Source of the DNA: Hyposmocoma kahamanoa
Lineage: Eukaryota; Arthropoda; Insecta; Lepidoptera; Cosmopterigidae
Length of the DNA: 64,000 bases
Assembly (NCBI RefSeq): GCF_003589595.1
Contig: NW_020655740.1
Span: forward strand, 742,730-806,729
Reading direction: 5' to 3'
The notes beneath the pieces were generated by a model that saw nothing but the letters and a program-made list of their open reading frames with translations, searched no databases and had not been told where the DNA came from. Of the stretch, positions 11,471-23,259 are shown piece after piece. The stretch's first letter is position 1. The number at the start of each line of letters is the position of its first letter. Made by a program: the position numbers and the translations under genes.

Positions 11471-12282
11471 ACTAAAAAATAATCTTGTCCGAGCTATCCA
11501 TACCTCTCTTACATTACCGACAGAAGACATTAGATGACCTAGGTTGTAGGAAAAGCTACAGAAAACTACGAATTTGTGAGTTGATACAGTGCAGTGCACA
11601 GCAGTGTGGTATCATGATTCGCTTAGCAGTGCACATAATAGAGATAGATAATATAAAATACGCGATGTAAATTTTCTTGCAAGGTTGCGTAGGCATTCAA
11701 CAAATCGACGGTTCTCCCATCAAAAGGAAGGCCTTTGCGTTTCTTCGAATGAAATGTCAAGACTAGATTTCTGTATAAGAATTACATAACCCACTTAATT
11801 ATACCCGTAGTTAGCAGAAAATATGCGTTTCAATTAGTGAGTTATTTGTTATATACTACGGTATTAAGAAAACGAAGGAATACGGTTCAATGTTAGCAAA
11901 ATTATTCAAAAGTGATGTTAAGTTATGCACACATTTGCAACGCTGCCGAGGTTTGTGTTTCCATAAATTTATACACAATGTCATATGCATAGGTAGATAT
12001 AGTACAAAAAAAAATATGACGGCAAATAAAACCAATAAAATTCTGTATCTGAATCTCTGAATGCACACAAATATTTAACATTTTTGAGTTTGTGTGTTTC
12101 GTAATAATTAATACGAGTAATAATAACTGTTTTAGAGATTGAAAATATTGCCAAACTCAAACAAGTTTTAGTAATGAAAACAGAATTATATTGTTCACTG
12201 GATTCTGTTGTGGCATGGAATTTCGAGTACTTAGTTATTTTAGAGTCAAATAAATATTTTCTTAAAGTGTTTTTGTAATAAA

Positions 12283-12436
12283 AGTGACGGGACGAACAAG
12301 TCGTGTGCCTGCTGGCAAACGGCTTCCAAAACGGAACACAGTAATGCTGACATTACTGCCTGGCAGCAGAAATAGGAAAGGTGGCAGTGCTTCCCTAGAC
12401 GAACTCTTTCACAAGAAGCTCTACTGCTGCTAAAAC
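12283..12436 (+). repeat. Family A repeat, same internal deletion as 9691-9825
   Basis: Begins AGTGACGGGACGAACAAGTCG and passes from GCCTGCTGG straight to CGGCTTCCAAAACGGAACACAG, the mirror of the junction at 9691-9825. It ends CTCTACTGCTGCTAAAAC. Confidence 0.8.
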
Positions 12437-12461
12437 AAATATAAATTACATATGCCATCAT

Positions 12462-12785
12462 TCAAATTCAAAAAATAATTTATTCCATACGTAAAATAAA
12501 TGTACACTTGAAAACGTCACATTTAAGCTAATGCTCGTTCACTAAGCCGACTTCCCCGGGAAGAACGAGCAAGAAACTCTAGGGATTGCTTTATTCAAAT
12601 AAACTTAAATGATTTGGAATACACTTTGAATCAAATTAAATCTAGAGCCATATCGTCGTTCCATACATCTTTATCTATCACGTAGTCTTCAATTTTCCAA
12701 TATGACTTTTCAATCAAAATATTTTAATGTAATCTCAATATACGCTCCGGAATCTTATTGTAAAAGCCACGCTTAAACGATTTGT
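12462..12785 (-). mobile_element. LINE 3' tail remnant (same family as 43589 and 45361)
   Basis: Carries AACGAGCAAGAAACTCTAGGG and CTTGTAAAACG-like blocks in the same order as the 3' regions of the LINE copies at 45361-46012. The coding part is absent or too decayed to read. Confidence 0.5.
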
Positions 12786-13691
12786 ATGGTATATGTGTGA
12801 TGTCCCTTTGCGTTGTTTTGTCAATAGTCATATTGACATAAAATATCGCACACTGACAATGATGTCGTCACTGCACATAAAACAATATTTTTATTCATAA
12901 CGACATCTTGGATTTGGGAGTACGAACTTTTTAATGCAAAAACCCCCGAGTACGTTGTTTGCCTAGAATTTGCTAACGGGGCGTAGGAGACAGCGCAATA
13001 CTGATATTTTTTGTGAGTGACAGAGATCGGTGACTTGTGACACAATTTACTAGTAACTCCGTAAAAGATGTCGTCATTTTTTGGATTGTGTTGTTTTGCA
13101 CATGTTTTGTATTGAGACTAATATAGTACAAGGTTGTCTGGAAGAAATCGCTGTAAGCGATAACACCGCCAGTTGTTACCCTGTTAATGTGTTAATTTTT
13201 GTCCTGTAATCTCTCTATGTGTGTGGTGCTAACGATAAAGAATTTTATATCTATCTAGTACGGGACTGCTGAGTCAGATCTACGCCGGTTAGTGGATAAG
13301 TTATATAATAATTTATCCTTATATTTTCGAAGTTTAAAATTAAATTTAATGGCGTAATTGGTTTTTATGAAGCCTTTGAATGATATTGCATATTAAAATG
13401 TATTAATTTACATGAAAAGATTATGAATAATGGTGAAACTAGACGAAATTCCCAAAAATAACTTTATTTTAATGTGGTAGGTGAAAATTTGTATAATACT
13501 TCTAAAAGTTCCCTTTTATTTTAACTAAAAACCTCATTCAGAAATGTTCGCTGAGTAAGAAATTGCAGTTATCACAATTGTCTGAACTTCCATTTCTCAT
13601 TACTCAAAATAAAAAATGTTTTATTGTACCACTGTCATTCTCAGTGTGCGAAATGTTTGTTAATAATATATTTCAACCTTCAACAAGTTTA

Positions 13692-13744
13692 CTTAAGATA
13701 CTATACGAAGAAAGATACTATACGAAGAAAGATACTATACTACT
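13692..13744. repeat. Short tandem repeat, unit about 17 bp
   Basis: The unit AGATACTATACGAAGAA occurs about 2.7 times in direct array with no mismatch between the full units. Confidence 0.8.
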
Positions 13745-13770
13745 ACATTTATTTAGTATAAATAAACAAT

Positions 13771-13942
13771 AACACACTCATTCACAGCCCCGCTCTAGAT
13801 ATACCCTGTATGCCTTGGATACACACGCAAACAACCACAAATTACAATCAAACTCACGGAAGAAATAAAATGTAGGTCAGGTGTCGAACCCGGGACCTCT
13901 GAGTGGCAGACCAGCATGGTTACCGTTCGGCCACAGAGGCAG
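13771..13942 (-). mobile_element. SINE-2 copy 2
   Basis: The minus strand reads CCTCTGTGGCCGAACGG.. GTTCGACACCTGACC, so the B box is disrupted by a short deletion, then the shared body. It is more diverged than the other copies. Confidence 0.75.
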
Positions 13943-14569
13943 GTTTTAAATAATAGGATTATAAAACTGGTTTTTACAACATTAACAAAAAAAGCAACTT
14001 GCAAAAAAAAAATGAAAACGTCACAATTTATGAACTGATATTGATAATAATCTAATCGTAACTGGTAACTTTATCAGTCACAGTGAGGTGGAATTAACCT
14101 CCTTTGCGCATCTGAATTCGTTCACTTATCTGTTATCCATGACTTTTTAACAACAAACAGTGAGTTCGAAGGATAGACCGTTGGACAATACAAATGTGGG
14201 AAGGTCGCAATAATCTATCCATGAAACACAGCAAATAACTCACTACTCAATGCGACTCAGGTGCACACCAAACACAGAAGTCAAAATACAGAATTAAAGT
14301 CACTAATTTAGGTCAATGTATATGATTTGCCATTTGTGAGGTTTTTTTTATCAACAACCTATTTGAAAAAAATTTGTAAATTATGTCTATTTACATAGGC
14401 CAACCCCAAGAGATTCGATTTTGATTTTTTTGCCATACCATTTGGTGACTTAGCATAATTATGCCAAAGGTCCCCGAGGCATTGTTTTTCAATCAGGCTT
14501 CAGTACCGACGAAGAAGACTAAGAAAAGACATCTTTTTTTTCGACTGCCTAATGGTTTTATGTATTGCC

Positions 14570-14800
14570 TCTCAAACAGAGGGTCATGGGTTCGGATCCG
14601 GGCTTACCCCTCTGAGTTTCTCGAAAATTTTTTTAGGGAAAACATCGTATTGAGAACTGCACGTTGAAGAAGGTGTCAAGAAAACGTGTCAAGTCCCCAA
14701 CTCGCATTAAGCTAGGGTGGCACTCTACGGCTTAAACCCCCGTCCGAAAGGAGACCCGTGCCCAGTAGTGGAACGTATAAAAGGGTTGATGACGATGAAA
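14570..14800 (+). mobile_element. tRNA-like SINE remnant with CAGTAGTGGAACGTATA-type tail
   Basis: GGGTTCGGATCC resembles a B box, and the end (CCCGTGCCCAGTAGTGGAACG..GTTGATGACGATG) is the tail type also seen around 56205-56256 and in reduced form near 57187. Such tails are common in lepidopteran retroelements. The head is incomplete. Confidence 0.5.
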
Positions 14801-14879
14801 TTGCGATTGTTAATGTGTCAGTATAACAAAAGGGAGTTGTAAAAAGATAATATTCGTGCTTACTAGTAAATGTGTTAAT

Positions 14880-16148
14880 TTTCATATACTTTGCGAGCAA
14901 AGTTCATAAGTCTATTTAGAAAACATAAACGTCGTTCTAGACCTAGATTTCCAAAGTGGGCTGCATCGACCTCCAGGTGTCTACTCCGACCATGGTTCCA
15001 AGTTAGCGAAAAAATTGGGAATGCATGAGATGTTAACCAAAATATTGAATTGCCATAAATGGAATAATTCACATCCACTTTGTTATAATAAACATATTGT
15101 ATAGATTACCTAGGAAGTGAAAATTTCACAATAAACGAGATTATAGAGCTAAGTTTAGGTAGATTTCTCAATGTACAGTTAAACTTATCGAGGTGAGTAT
15201 AGCAGAGTGTTAAATATCAAATATAAAGTTGTTATTAAAAAACTATATTAGAAATTCAGGTGGGTCTATATTAAAAAATGGCACGTGGTCTGCGTATAAA
15301 AAAAATTGATAACCTCTGTTCTAGGCCTACGTAAAGGAGATTTGTAAAAGTAGTATTCTCAACTCGCGTCGCGACAAACGGAACACTTCCTGCTCACGAC
15401 TCGCGGTCGTTCGCACAAACCAGCTACTCTTAAATATCTTGTCATTACTCAATACACTACATACATGCTGTTCAGTGTCAGCTAGGCGTAATTAGGAACA
15501 GGTATAGGAACAATAGCTGGTTTGGTCCCAGGGCTTGCTTTATCAATTCAGATGTAGTATAGCCGAAGGGTTGACACGCTAGGGCGGCGGAATTTGGTCT
15601 TTATATTTTCACTGTCTTGTCGCCGCCAATTTGATTATATTTTTATAGTACCTCAGGCTCAATAAGGCATTTGGAATTTTCGCACGTAATTATTCGAAAG
15701 CACCAAATATTCGTTGCTACGACAGCGACAGGGTCCAAATATGAGGCCAGTGAGTGTAGATTGAGTTTGCCGTCGTTCTATTTGCTTGACTTACGACAGT
15801 GCGACATTAAATAGAAGTATAACTGTGACAACGTTCAAAAATCCTAGATATGATCGTCGTTGATTCTCAGTGATACTTTAAGAAAAAAGAACATTGATTT
15901 ACTAAGTGGAACGTCATATTATGTTACAGATTTCTGTCAGTTTTAAAATAGTTGCAAAAAACATACCGGCAAAAAGAGCTGATCCATAAAAGATTTTATC
16001 TTTGCTGACCTTTTCAAATATGCACGGTGTAACAAAAAAAAATCACGACGTCTGGCGTGCGAAGTGAGGAACACCTCGAAACAGACTGAAGGAAAACAAA
16101 ACTCGGCGCACGCGCATCTCAAGGCGCTGACGTATGTAAGCAGACGTG
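14880..16148. other. Spacer without recognisable genes
   Basis: Only short reading frames (for example 14875-15078, minus) with no family features. No repeat family from elsewhere in the window is apparent. Confidence 0.4.
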
Positions 16149-16149
16149 A

Positions 16150-18990
16150 ATTCTAATTGGACATAGTTATGCAGAGAAGAACCAACCCACAAAACGTCAC
16201 TTTGGAGGATAATTAGATTTTTGTAAAAACAGTGTGAAGAAACAAATAGGTACCTAAGTTATTTGAGACAAATAACTTAACAGAGTTATGTGTAGCATTG
16301 AAAATGATATAGGAAAATTGATTACATTGATTTATCTTTGATTTAGGTATTTTTTAGATCAAAAACCTGGTGGTTCTTTATTGCAATAATACTGTTTTGT
16401 GGGATGGTTCTTTACTGCAAAAAGGTTTAGGTTTTACAGGTAGACAGATACAGTAAATAACTTTAAATGCTTTTGTTGTCTGTCACTATTTTGTTATGAC
16501 AAGAACATACACACTATTAAGTAAAACACTGTTGTTCATCACCCCACATTACCTAATCACCATCGTTCACTTCTACCTCAAAATCAACTTCATCAGAAAA
16601 CTCATCTATATTATCTTTAACTGTATCATTCCGTGTTAAGTTTTTGTAAAAGTGTTGTGCATCTTCTAGTACAAGATGCAACAACCTTTTCGGGCCGTTT
16701 AACTTTGCTTCAGGGATGGGTTTTCCTTTAGACCAGACCAGATCCATTAGTTCTAAGGTTAGCCAGGCAGTATTTTCTAGTAAATTTTCTCTACTTTTAC
16801 TTTCATTTAGTCTTTAATCTAGGTTACATCTCTCAAAAATTAAAAACACATCTTCTTAAGCGTAATCCCTTTTATATTGAGAAGATACTCTTTTGATCCG
16901 TCAGTTACTTTTTACCTTTTTATTACATTTTCCAGGTTAGTAAACAACAAAATTCTTGTGTTCTCATCATTGACTTACAATTATATGGACGTCGGGTCCG
17001 CGCTAAAAAGTGTCCGAACTTATAGGGCGTTAAAATCGTATACAGAGCGTCATTCACGCTCTAGTCTTCGTTTGTTCGACTGACAGCGAATCAAGCAAAA
17101 TTAGACAGTACTGCGATGACATTACAATTTAAATTCAACGTTTTAGCTTTTTCATATTCCTTTACATGTCACTACGTTTAAATAGGTTGCCTTGGGACAT
17201 TTTTTTCGTGGTTTTTGTATTAGACCCGTCGTCCATTTATTTGTAAGTCAATGGTTCTCATTTTATAAACTCTGATTGATTTACTTTTTCTGTATGTCTT
17301 CGTTATTTACATATAGTCTTCTGTCATATATATAGTCTTTGTTGAAATTTTAGAGCAAAGTCGATTGGGCCACATCGCATTCTTCACTCCAGTCTCCAGA
17401 CTCTAGAAAGCGAAGACTACTGTTTGAACTCTTGAGTAATCATCTAATAAAGCTTTCAGTGTCAATTTCATTATATCACTTTATATTTCTGTTTTGAACT
17501 ACGCAAGAGTCACTCTAAAGTGTTAAGTGCTTCATGCCGTCGTTAAGGCTCTTCATTACGTGCTCAAGAAGGCAGGAGCTCACTTCGAACTCCTACTCGC
17601 TTCTCCTTCTACCCAAACGTTCCAATAGGCATGGCCGTTGCTTCCTGAGCCCAAAGCTGTCTTTTGTAAGACAGCTCTTTTTGTAAGTGCTTGTTTCTTA
17701 CTGCTATCATAATAATAGTGTAATAACACGGCATGTGTTTGTCTTAGCTTCTGAAAGCGGAGCATTTCTCATAAACGTAGTAAATAAACTGCCCACATGT
17801 GTCTTCCACTATCGACGAGCAAATTGTAACGACGATGTGATATGATGTGTCCTAAAATTTATAAATTATACAGCGATGAAGTGAAATCGGCTGTATAGAC
17901 TGTTCTATCTACGCAAAAATCAGACAGGTGTTTCTTACATAGTTCAACCACCCCACCAAGCCACTTTATTTCACTTACAACTATGAAGCCCAGGTTGAAG
18001 ATGCTTACACTAAGCATTTACAAAAAGCTCAGTTTTTGCAAAAGTACCTCATAAATGACACGAAATTAGCCCATGGAACTCACTCCACCAAAACAATCAT
18101 AGCAAGCCGAAGCCTGCATAAAACTTTACCTCTTCTACTAGCTACCCAAAAATGTGGTATTTTATAAAAGGCAAAGCTGTCTTTCGGTTAACAATATGGA
18201 CATCCACTCAGGACATTGCAACATTTAAGTACAAAGAGAAGCGAGTAGGGGTCCTCGGGAAGTGGGCTCCTGCCTTATTAAGCATGCAATGGAGAGACTT
18301 GAAGACGGCGTGAAACATTTTCTACTTTGGAATTATTTTTGAGAAGGTCAATGTACTGATTTTGATCGAATATAATGTGTTCTACAATTGCAATAAAGGC
18401 TATACACGCCACATGACTATGTGTAAATACTGAAGACCTGCAGAAAAAATAAATCACTGAAGTTCATAGAATGAGATGAATTATAGTAGAAACGAATATG
18501 TTAGATTTACCACTTTACAAGCTTACTTTTCCTACCTAAGGACTAAGCATCTTGGTTAATTCATAAGGGGCTATATTTGATTTGCAAAATAGAACCAAAT
18601 GTATCTTTGTTCCTTTTTGTTCCTTTTTTTTAAAAGGAAAAGAAAATGTATCTTTTTATTTCGTTAACGAGAACCATGTGGCTTGGTTCTAGTTTTCGTA
18701 TTGAAAACGTTAAAGATCTACAGGTACCATGTGACATGAATCCATTTAGCATATTTAAAAAATAAATTAAATGAAGTTAAGCAGCATGGTTCTTTTTAAC
18801 TTTTAAAAAGTTACTTATCTAGGGTTGGTACCCTGGAGGAATTTTATTTTCTCTGTTTTGGCTTGGTATATTGCCAGGATATTTTGTGAGCAGGTAAAGG
18901 TCACATTTGATGTTCTACCTCAACACACAACTCAATTACACTCGAAGTGTGGGTTGGTTCTTGTTTGCGTAACCATGTCCAATTGCATGT
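16150..18990. mobile_element. 2.8 kb DNA transposon remnant with terminal inverted repeats
   Basis: The left end (about 16156) reads AATTGGACATAGTTATGC..GAAGAACCAACCCAC and the right end (to about 18985) is its inverted copy, GTGGGTTGGTTCTTG..GTAACCATGTCCAATT. The interior also has an inverted pair, 17531-17620 against about 18236-18305. A minus-strand frame at 16553-16747 (64 aa, acidic C-terminus, WSKGKPIPEAKL) resembles a conserved protein tail and may be decayed transposase. A 286-bp MITE is nested at 16968-17253. Superfamily not assigned. Confidence 0.65.
16968..17253. mobile_element. MITE with 8-bp target duplication, copy 2, nested
   Basis: 286 bp, the same length as copy 1, with the same CATTGACTTACAA ends but in opposite orientation. 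The perfect duplication GTTCTCAT is at 16960-16967 and 17254-17261. It sits inside the 16150-18990 element and so inserted later. Confidence 0.93.
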
Positions 18991-19349
18991 CAAGCTAGAA
19001 GGAATGTGATATAATGATTTATTACAAAATAACTATTTACGTACTTTGAATACATAAAGTTAACAATTATTTATTATCTCAACAGAAGTGAACATGTTTT
19101 ACGTGGGATAAAGAATAAAAAAGTTTAATGTAACACTCGAGAGAGACTGGAAACCACATTAGGCAACTAGACCAACATTATACCTCACCAGGCCTTCGCC
19201 TCAGGCTAATAAAAAAAAACTAAAATTTTTTTTAAAAAAAAAGGAATCGACTTCAAATTTTGCTTATGTGTACAATACAATCTGACATTAAAAATTTAAC
19301 AATCGGTTACAAGAGAATGCGCGAAACCAGATCCATCCCCTAGTTTGCA

Positions 19350-19710
19350 ACAATTAGAAGTGTAATACTTTCTTCAAATTTAAATGGAACCAATACTGAG
19401 GTAGCCTCTTTCCAACAAAAAAAAACCACGTAACATACAAAAAAGTACAGTCCAATAGAGAACCTCCTCCATTTTTTGGAGTCGGTTAAATAACCTCCCA
19501 AATAAAACAATGCACTTCAAAATGGCCATAACATTACCACCTATAAGCCAAGTACTCGATCGACCAATATAAAGAGATCAATCACGACAGCTTTTATGTA
19601 ATTGGGGAATTGGGTCATTTAGTTGGGTAAACTGCAGACTGTCCTGGTTGCAGCATCAGGGAGTCTACATGACCTTTGTCCGAAACGATTATTGTCAGGT
19701 AAGTAATACT
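19350..19710 (+). repeat. 360-bp dispersed duplicate, copy 1 (partner at 44275-44642)
   Basis: Near-identical to 44275-44642 over about 350 bp. It contains GAACCTCCTCCATTTTTTGGAGTCGGTTAA, a tail seen in other repeats here, then an exon-like block ending in a perfect donor CAG|GTAAGT at 19697-19704. In the frame that is open in copy 2, this copy has a stop (TAA where copy 2 has CAA). Confidence 0.8.
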
Positions 19711-19899
19711 CAATTAAACGATAGGACAATGTCAAGTATGAAGTTTCATTCTCATAATGCTTCTTTTAATTTGATTGTGTATCATTTATTTGGTAGTTAG
19801 GTACTGTCTCCACCCTACTGTTTGACTCTCATTTCAGGGTTGCCATATTAGAACAAATTTCAAGTCAGTCGGACTTGAGGAAGTAAAATAAATCTTCAT

Positions 19900-20170
19900 G
19901 CATGAGCATTTTTTTTTTTTTAAATACATGACAGGCAAATGACTCCACTCCACCTGATGTTAAGTGGAAAGTGGTATCCAAACGCGAAGGAACCTAGTGC
20001 AGCGATGAAACCCTCACTGCACTAGCCACCTCCACCCTGCCTGCCTACAATATGCCTCTTCACTTCTGTGGTATTATTGCATTATTGAGTTCCGATTTAG
20101 AAGGGAAATAGTGCTGGTGAAATACAGGCACAAGGGATTTGTCAACTTGAATCTCAGAGCGCTTCCCATT
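19900..20170. repeat. Composite repeat remnant with family-A-like end
   Basis: Holds a CACCTGATGTTAAGTGGAAAG-type block (19950 on) and then GCTGGTGAAATACAGGCACAAGGG..TTGTCAACTTGAATCTCAG, which matches the middle of minus-oriented family A. The join between the two parts is not explained. Confidence 0.5.
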
Positions 20171-20174
20171 ATGT

Positions 20175-20435
20175 CATGACGACAGATAGTCGTGCAGCTT
20201 AAAGTGTTGTGGTTTGTATAATTAAATGAAGTTATCCATATATAGTAAAACACGATTGACTGTCGTTCGCGACTTTTTTGTCGTTACGACGACAGACTGC
20301 CGTGATAATGAGGAGTGCTAGCACGACAGTCGACAGTCGTTCAACGATAAATTAAACATCCACGTCTCAGTCACAACAGATAGTCGTGATATGGGAACTG
20401 CCTACACGCGACAATCGTCCAACGATAAATAAAGC
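20175..20435. repeat. Cluster of ACGACAG/CTGTCGT inverted motifs
   Basis: CGACAG..GTCGTG and CGACTGTCGT-like palindromic motifs recur at about 20180, 20260-20310, 20320-20340 and 20375-20420, with a repeated TCGT(T/C)CAACGATAAAT. It looks like a short degenerate palindromic array. Confidence 0.5.
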
Positions 20436-20470
20436 GTTAGAACATAATGGAAACGTGCCCTCAATGGGCG

Positions 20471-20515
20471 CCTCAGATCTTTGCGATTTAAAGCTCTGAG
20501 TGGCACTGCAACTGT
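20471..20515 (-). repeat. Family A repeat, left part of an interrupted copy
   Basis: Contains CAGATCTTTGCGATTTAAAGC..GGCACTGCAACTGTTAT. The copy continues at about 21248 after a LINE insertion. Confidence 0.75.
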
Positions 20516-20563
<48 letters not shown>

Positions 20564-20577
20564 TATTATTATTATTA
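20516..20577. repeat. (AAT)n/(ATT)n microsatellite
   Basis: About fifteen AAT units are followed directly by five ATT units, making an A/T palindrome at the LINE tail. Confidence 0.9.
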
Positions 20578-20819
20578 AATTTTTTTTAATTATTATTAAA
20601 AAAAGAGTTTAAAATAAATACGATAATAATAATAATAATAATACTTTATTTCGGACAGTTATCCATAGTTTGTTAGTAAAGAACTTAGGAATAAGGTTAG
20701 CATTATGCTATTCAAATGCTAAAATTACAATAAAATAAGATAATGTGAAACAAATAAAAAATGAAAAACAAAATAATTATACAATTCAAATCCAAAAAAT
20801 AAACCACGAATACAACATT

Positions 20820-20932
20820 AAATATAAAATTATAAAATTGAAAATTACAAAATTGAAAATTAAAAAAATTGAAAATTATAAAATTGAAACTTACAAAATT
20901 GAAAATTACAAAATTGAAAATTATAAAAACTA
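20820..20932. repeat. Minisatellite, unit about 15 bp
   Basis: AAAATTATAAAATTG / AAAATTACAAAATTG units repeat about seven times with length slips, in the 3' region of the LINE copy. One frame reads as repeated K-I-E-N-Y but is not a gene. Confidence 0.8.
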
Positions 20933-21247
20933 AACCGCCACATGAAGTTTCATCCAGTGGGCCTGGATGGGGCAATCAATTTAATTAACCATAGTTTTTA
21001 GAATGCTCTTGGGGCACCCGCGCACACGTCGCCAAAGCGAGGCAACCCGCTTCCTCATAATGGCATGAAAGCCATCTGCGCGTGACTCAGCGAACATGCC
21101 TGAAGCGCTACAGTGTCGCGGTAACCCCAACAACATCCGAAACGCGTTGTTATATTGTACCCTCAGCGTATTTAGGGTCACCTTATTATACTTCACCCAC
21201 AGGCTACACGTGTAGAAGGTTTGACAGTATGCTTTAAAAAAATATGA

Positions 21248-21316
21248 ATAGGCGTATCGCTTTACCACCAGGTGCACGACTTGTTCATCCCGTCACTTGG
21301 TATTATATAAAAAAAA
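21248..21316 (-). repeat. Family A repeat, right part of the interrupted copy
   Basis: Resumes with GAATAGGCGTATCGCTTTACC and CACGACTTGTTCATCCCGTCACTTG, ending in the usual TATTATATAAAAAAA. Confidence 0.75.
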
Positions 21317-21319
21317 CTT

Positions 21320-23170
21320 ATAACTTCTCTCTTTTTCCATCGGGGGTCAATACAAAATAATCTGCTGTTGGTGTTGAGTTAAAAGATGTTTCTGTTCAAT
21401 AACGTGTTTGAATCCAATTAGTGTTAAAAGTTGACACCACCTCAAATGGCTTTGGTTGATTCCGCACGACAGTGAAAGTGTTGAATTAATGGCTTTGAAA
21501 AAACTGTATATTAAATTGAGAATATACATTGATTTAGTATACGGTTTGAAACCACGATTCCTAAAAACTTTCACGACAGAAACAAAGACACAAATTTACC
21601 TCGAAATTTTACAAGACAACCGCTGTATTTGAATAAGTATTTTACATATACCTATGAGTTTTTTATATTAACTAAACTAAATAGAACACGTGTAGTATAT
21701 GATATACATTGTCCAGTGTCCCTGCCTCTGAAGCCGCGCAACAGAACCGATTCAATACGGGAAAATTTAAGGGTAGTATCGACACTTAATGCTAAAGTGT
21801 AACAATATAAATGAGGCTACAACTTGTTCATGGTGATTTGTCAAATGTGTTGGAGCCCGCAGTCACGCGCCACATATGGCTATATGCATTTTACAAATAA
21901 TACGTAAATAAAATAGAAATTTCCAGTGACCACATTTTATGTTTGCTGAAATGGTGGTTCTAATTTTCCACCACGAGAATGCAGTCAGCTCTGATAATTC
22001 ATTATAGTTACCAACCCATTTATACATCCCACTGCCGGGCGCGGGCTTATGCCATAGTCCGCCACGCTAAGAGATTTCACACTATTTCCGAGTGTTGTGA
22101 ACCTTCTTCCCCGTCCTCATATAAACAGAAAAATCGGTGAATACATACTGTGTACATGCTTATAACATTTGAGGATTTCCCTTGATTTCCATGGGATCCC
22201 CTCAATACACGGAATAAAGGTGGTTTTCCACCGGCGAGGCGAGACGAGTTGAGGAGAGATGAGAATTCAAATCTCGCCGGCTTATTTCCACCAAAAATTG
22301 CCATTAATCGCGATCTCGCGCGAGCTCGTGGTTAGTGAAGATTGAGTGTGAAACACAGACAGGAAAACCAAGTCACAGTTGGGTTTTTAGTTGATTCAAC
22401 ATGCAGTACTCCCTCTTTCCTACGTAAATACCTCCATGACAATTCCAGCAAAATGTAGAACCGTACGTGTGCACCGTTGAACCTGGTGATGTTTAGGTAC
22501 ATGGACATTTTTTGGTCGGTCGATACGCGGGCGGATCTTAATCTCTTTAACAAAAATGGTCATCTACAACAAAAAAAATCACGAAGCTAAGCGCGTCAAT
22601 TATTCACAAGCGACCAACTCAGCATAAGACGATTCGAAAGCTAGAGGAGTATTAGAAAAGATGGTTTACAAAAATCTGCGGCTTTAGTTGCAAAATGCGG
22701 ACATACTAATAAGGTTTTAATTGCAGACATGCAGCACAAAGTCGTTCTCCGCTTGTTACATTAGGGTAAGGCTTTCGATAGACCACACTGTGACAGACCC
22801 TGAACTACGCTAAAAAACAACTTGAAATAAATTGGTACCTAATTATACATGTTCCTTTTGCTTTTGCTTATACCATAAAATAATAATTTATAATTATAAT
22901 TTTTCGAAGTGTCCATCTTTGTTTTATTAATAATTACAACAAACTAGTGGAGTAGTCTTACAAAAGTAATTGAATATTATGGTAGTAAAACATAGTGACA
23001 TTCAATTAAACTTAACAATTACAATTATAGAGACATCTGCAGTCGGTGATGGTAGCTGTAAAGGCACCTCTCTGAGTAAAGAAATAACTTTCTGACAGAT
23101 GGCGCTACGACAAAATATCGTTAAAAACAATAAACAACCATCTGCAAGAAGCACATGGAAAAATTCGTAA
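21320..23170. other. Spacer; possible MITE end at about 22205-22330
   Basis: No gene recognised. GGTGGTTTTCCACCGGCGAGGCG..CTCGCCGGCTTATTTCCACC (22210-22290) is imperfectly palindromic and resembles the end of an insect MITE, but no partner end was found. The remainder is AT-rich. Confidence 0.35.
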
Positions 23171-23187
23171 GAGCTGCTGATTCGTCC

Positions 23188-23255
23188 CGTGGTTTATTGG
23201 TAGAGCATCTGACAGGTTTTGCCGGAGGGAGCTGGTGCGATTCCAGCATTTTTGA
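23188..23255 (+). repeat. tRNA-like remnant (SINE head or tRNA pseudogene)
   Basis: CCCGTGGTTTATTGGTAGAGC resembles an A box region and GGTGCGATTCC a B box with one mismatch. No acceptor stem pairs, so it is not a functional tRNA. Confidence 0.4.
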
Positions 23256-23259
23256 CATT

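Larger units (their letters stand above)
20516..21247 (-). mobile_element. 5'-truncated LINE 3' end nested inside a family A repeat
   Basis: The minus strand encodes the C-terminal end of a non-LTR retrotransposon polyprotein (frame to about 20981), with YNNAFRMLLGLPRHCSASGM and FHAIMRKRVASLWRRVRG visible. A 3' UTR follows with TTTATTTCGGAC-type sequence (complement at about 20643) and an (AAT)n tail (20516-20577). The LINE at 62630-62945 is of the same family. The 5' part of the element is missing. Confidence 0.8.

Noticed and set aside
16877..17083. A 68-codon frame as a gene
   Set aside because: Most of it lies within the MITE at 16968-17253 and it recurs in the copy at 46452.
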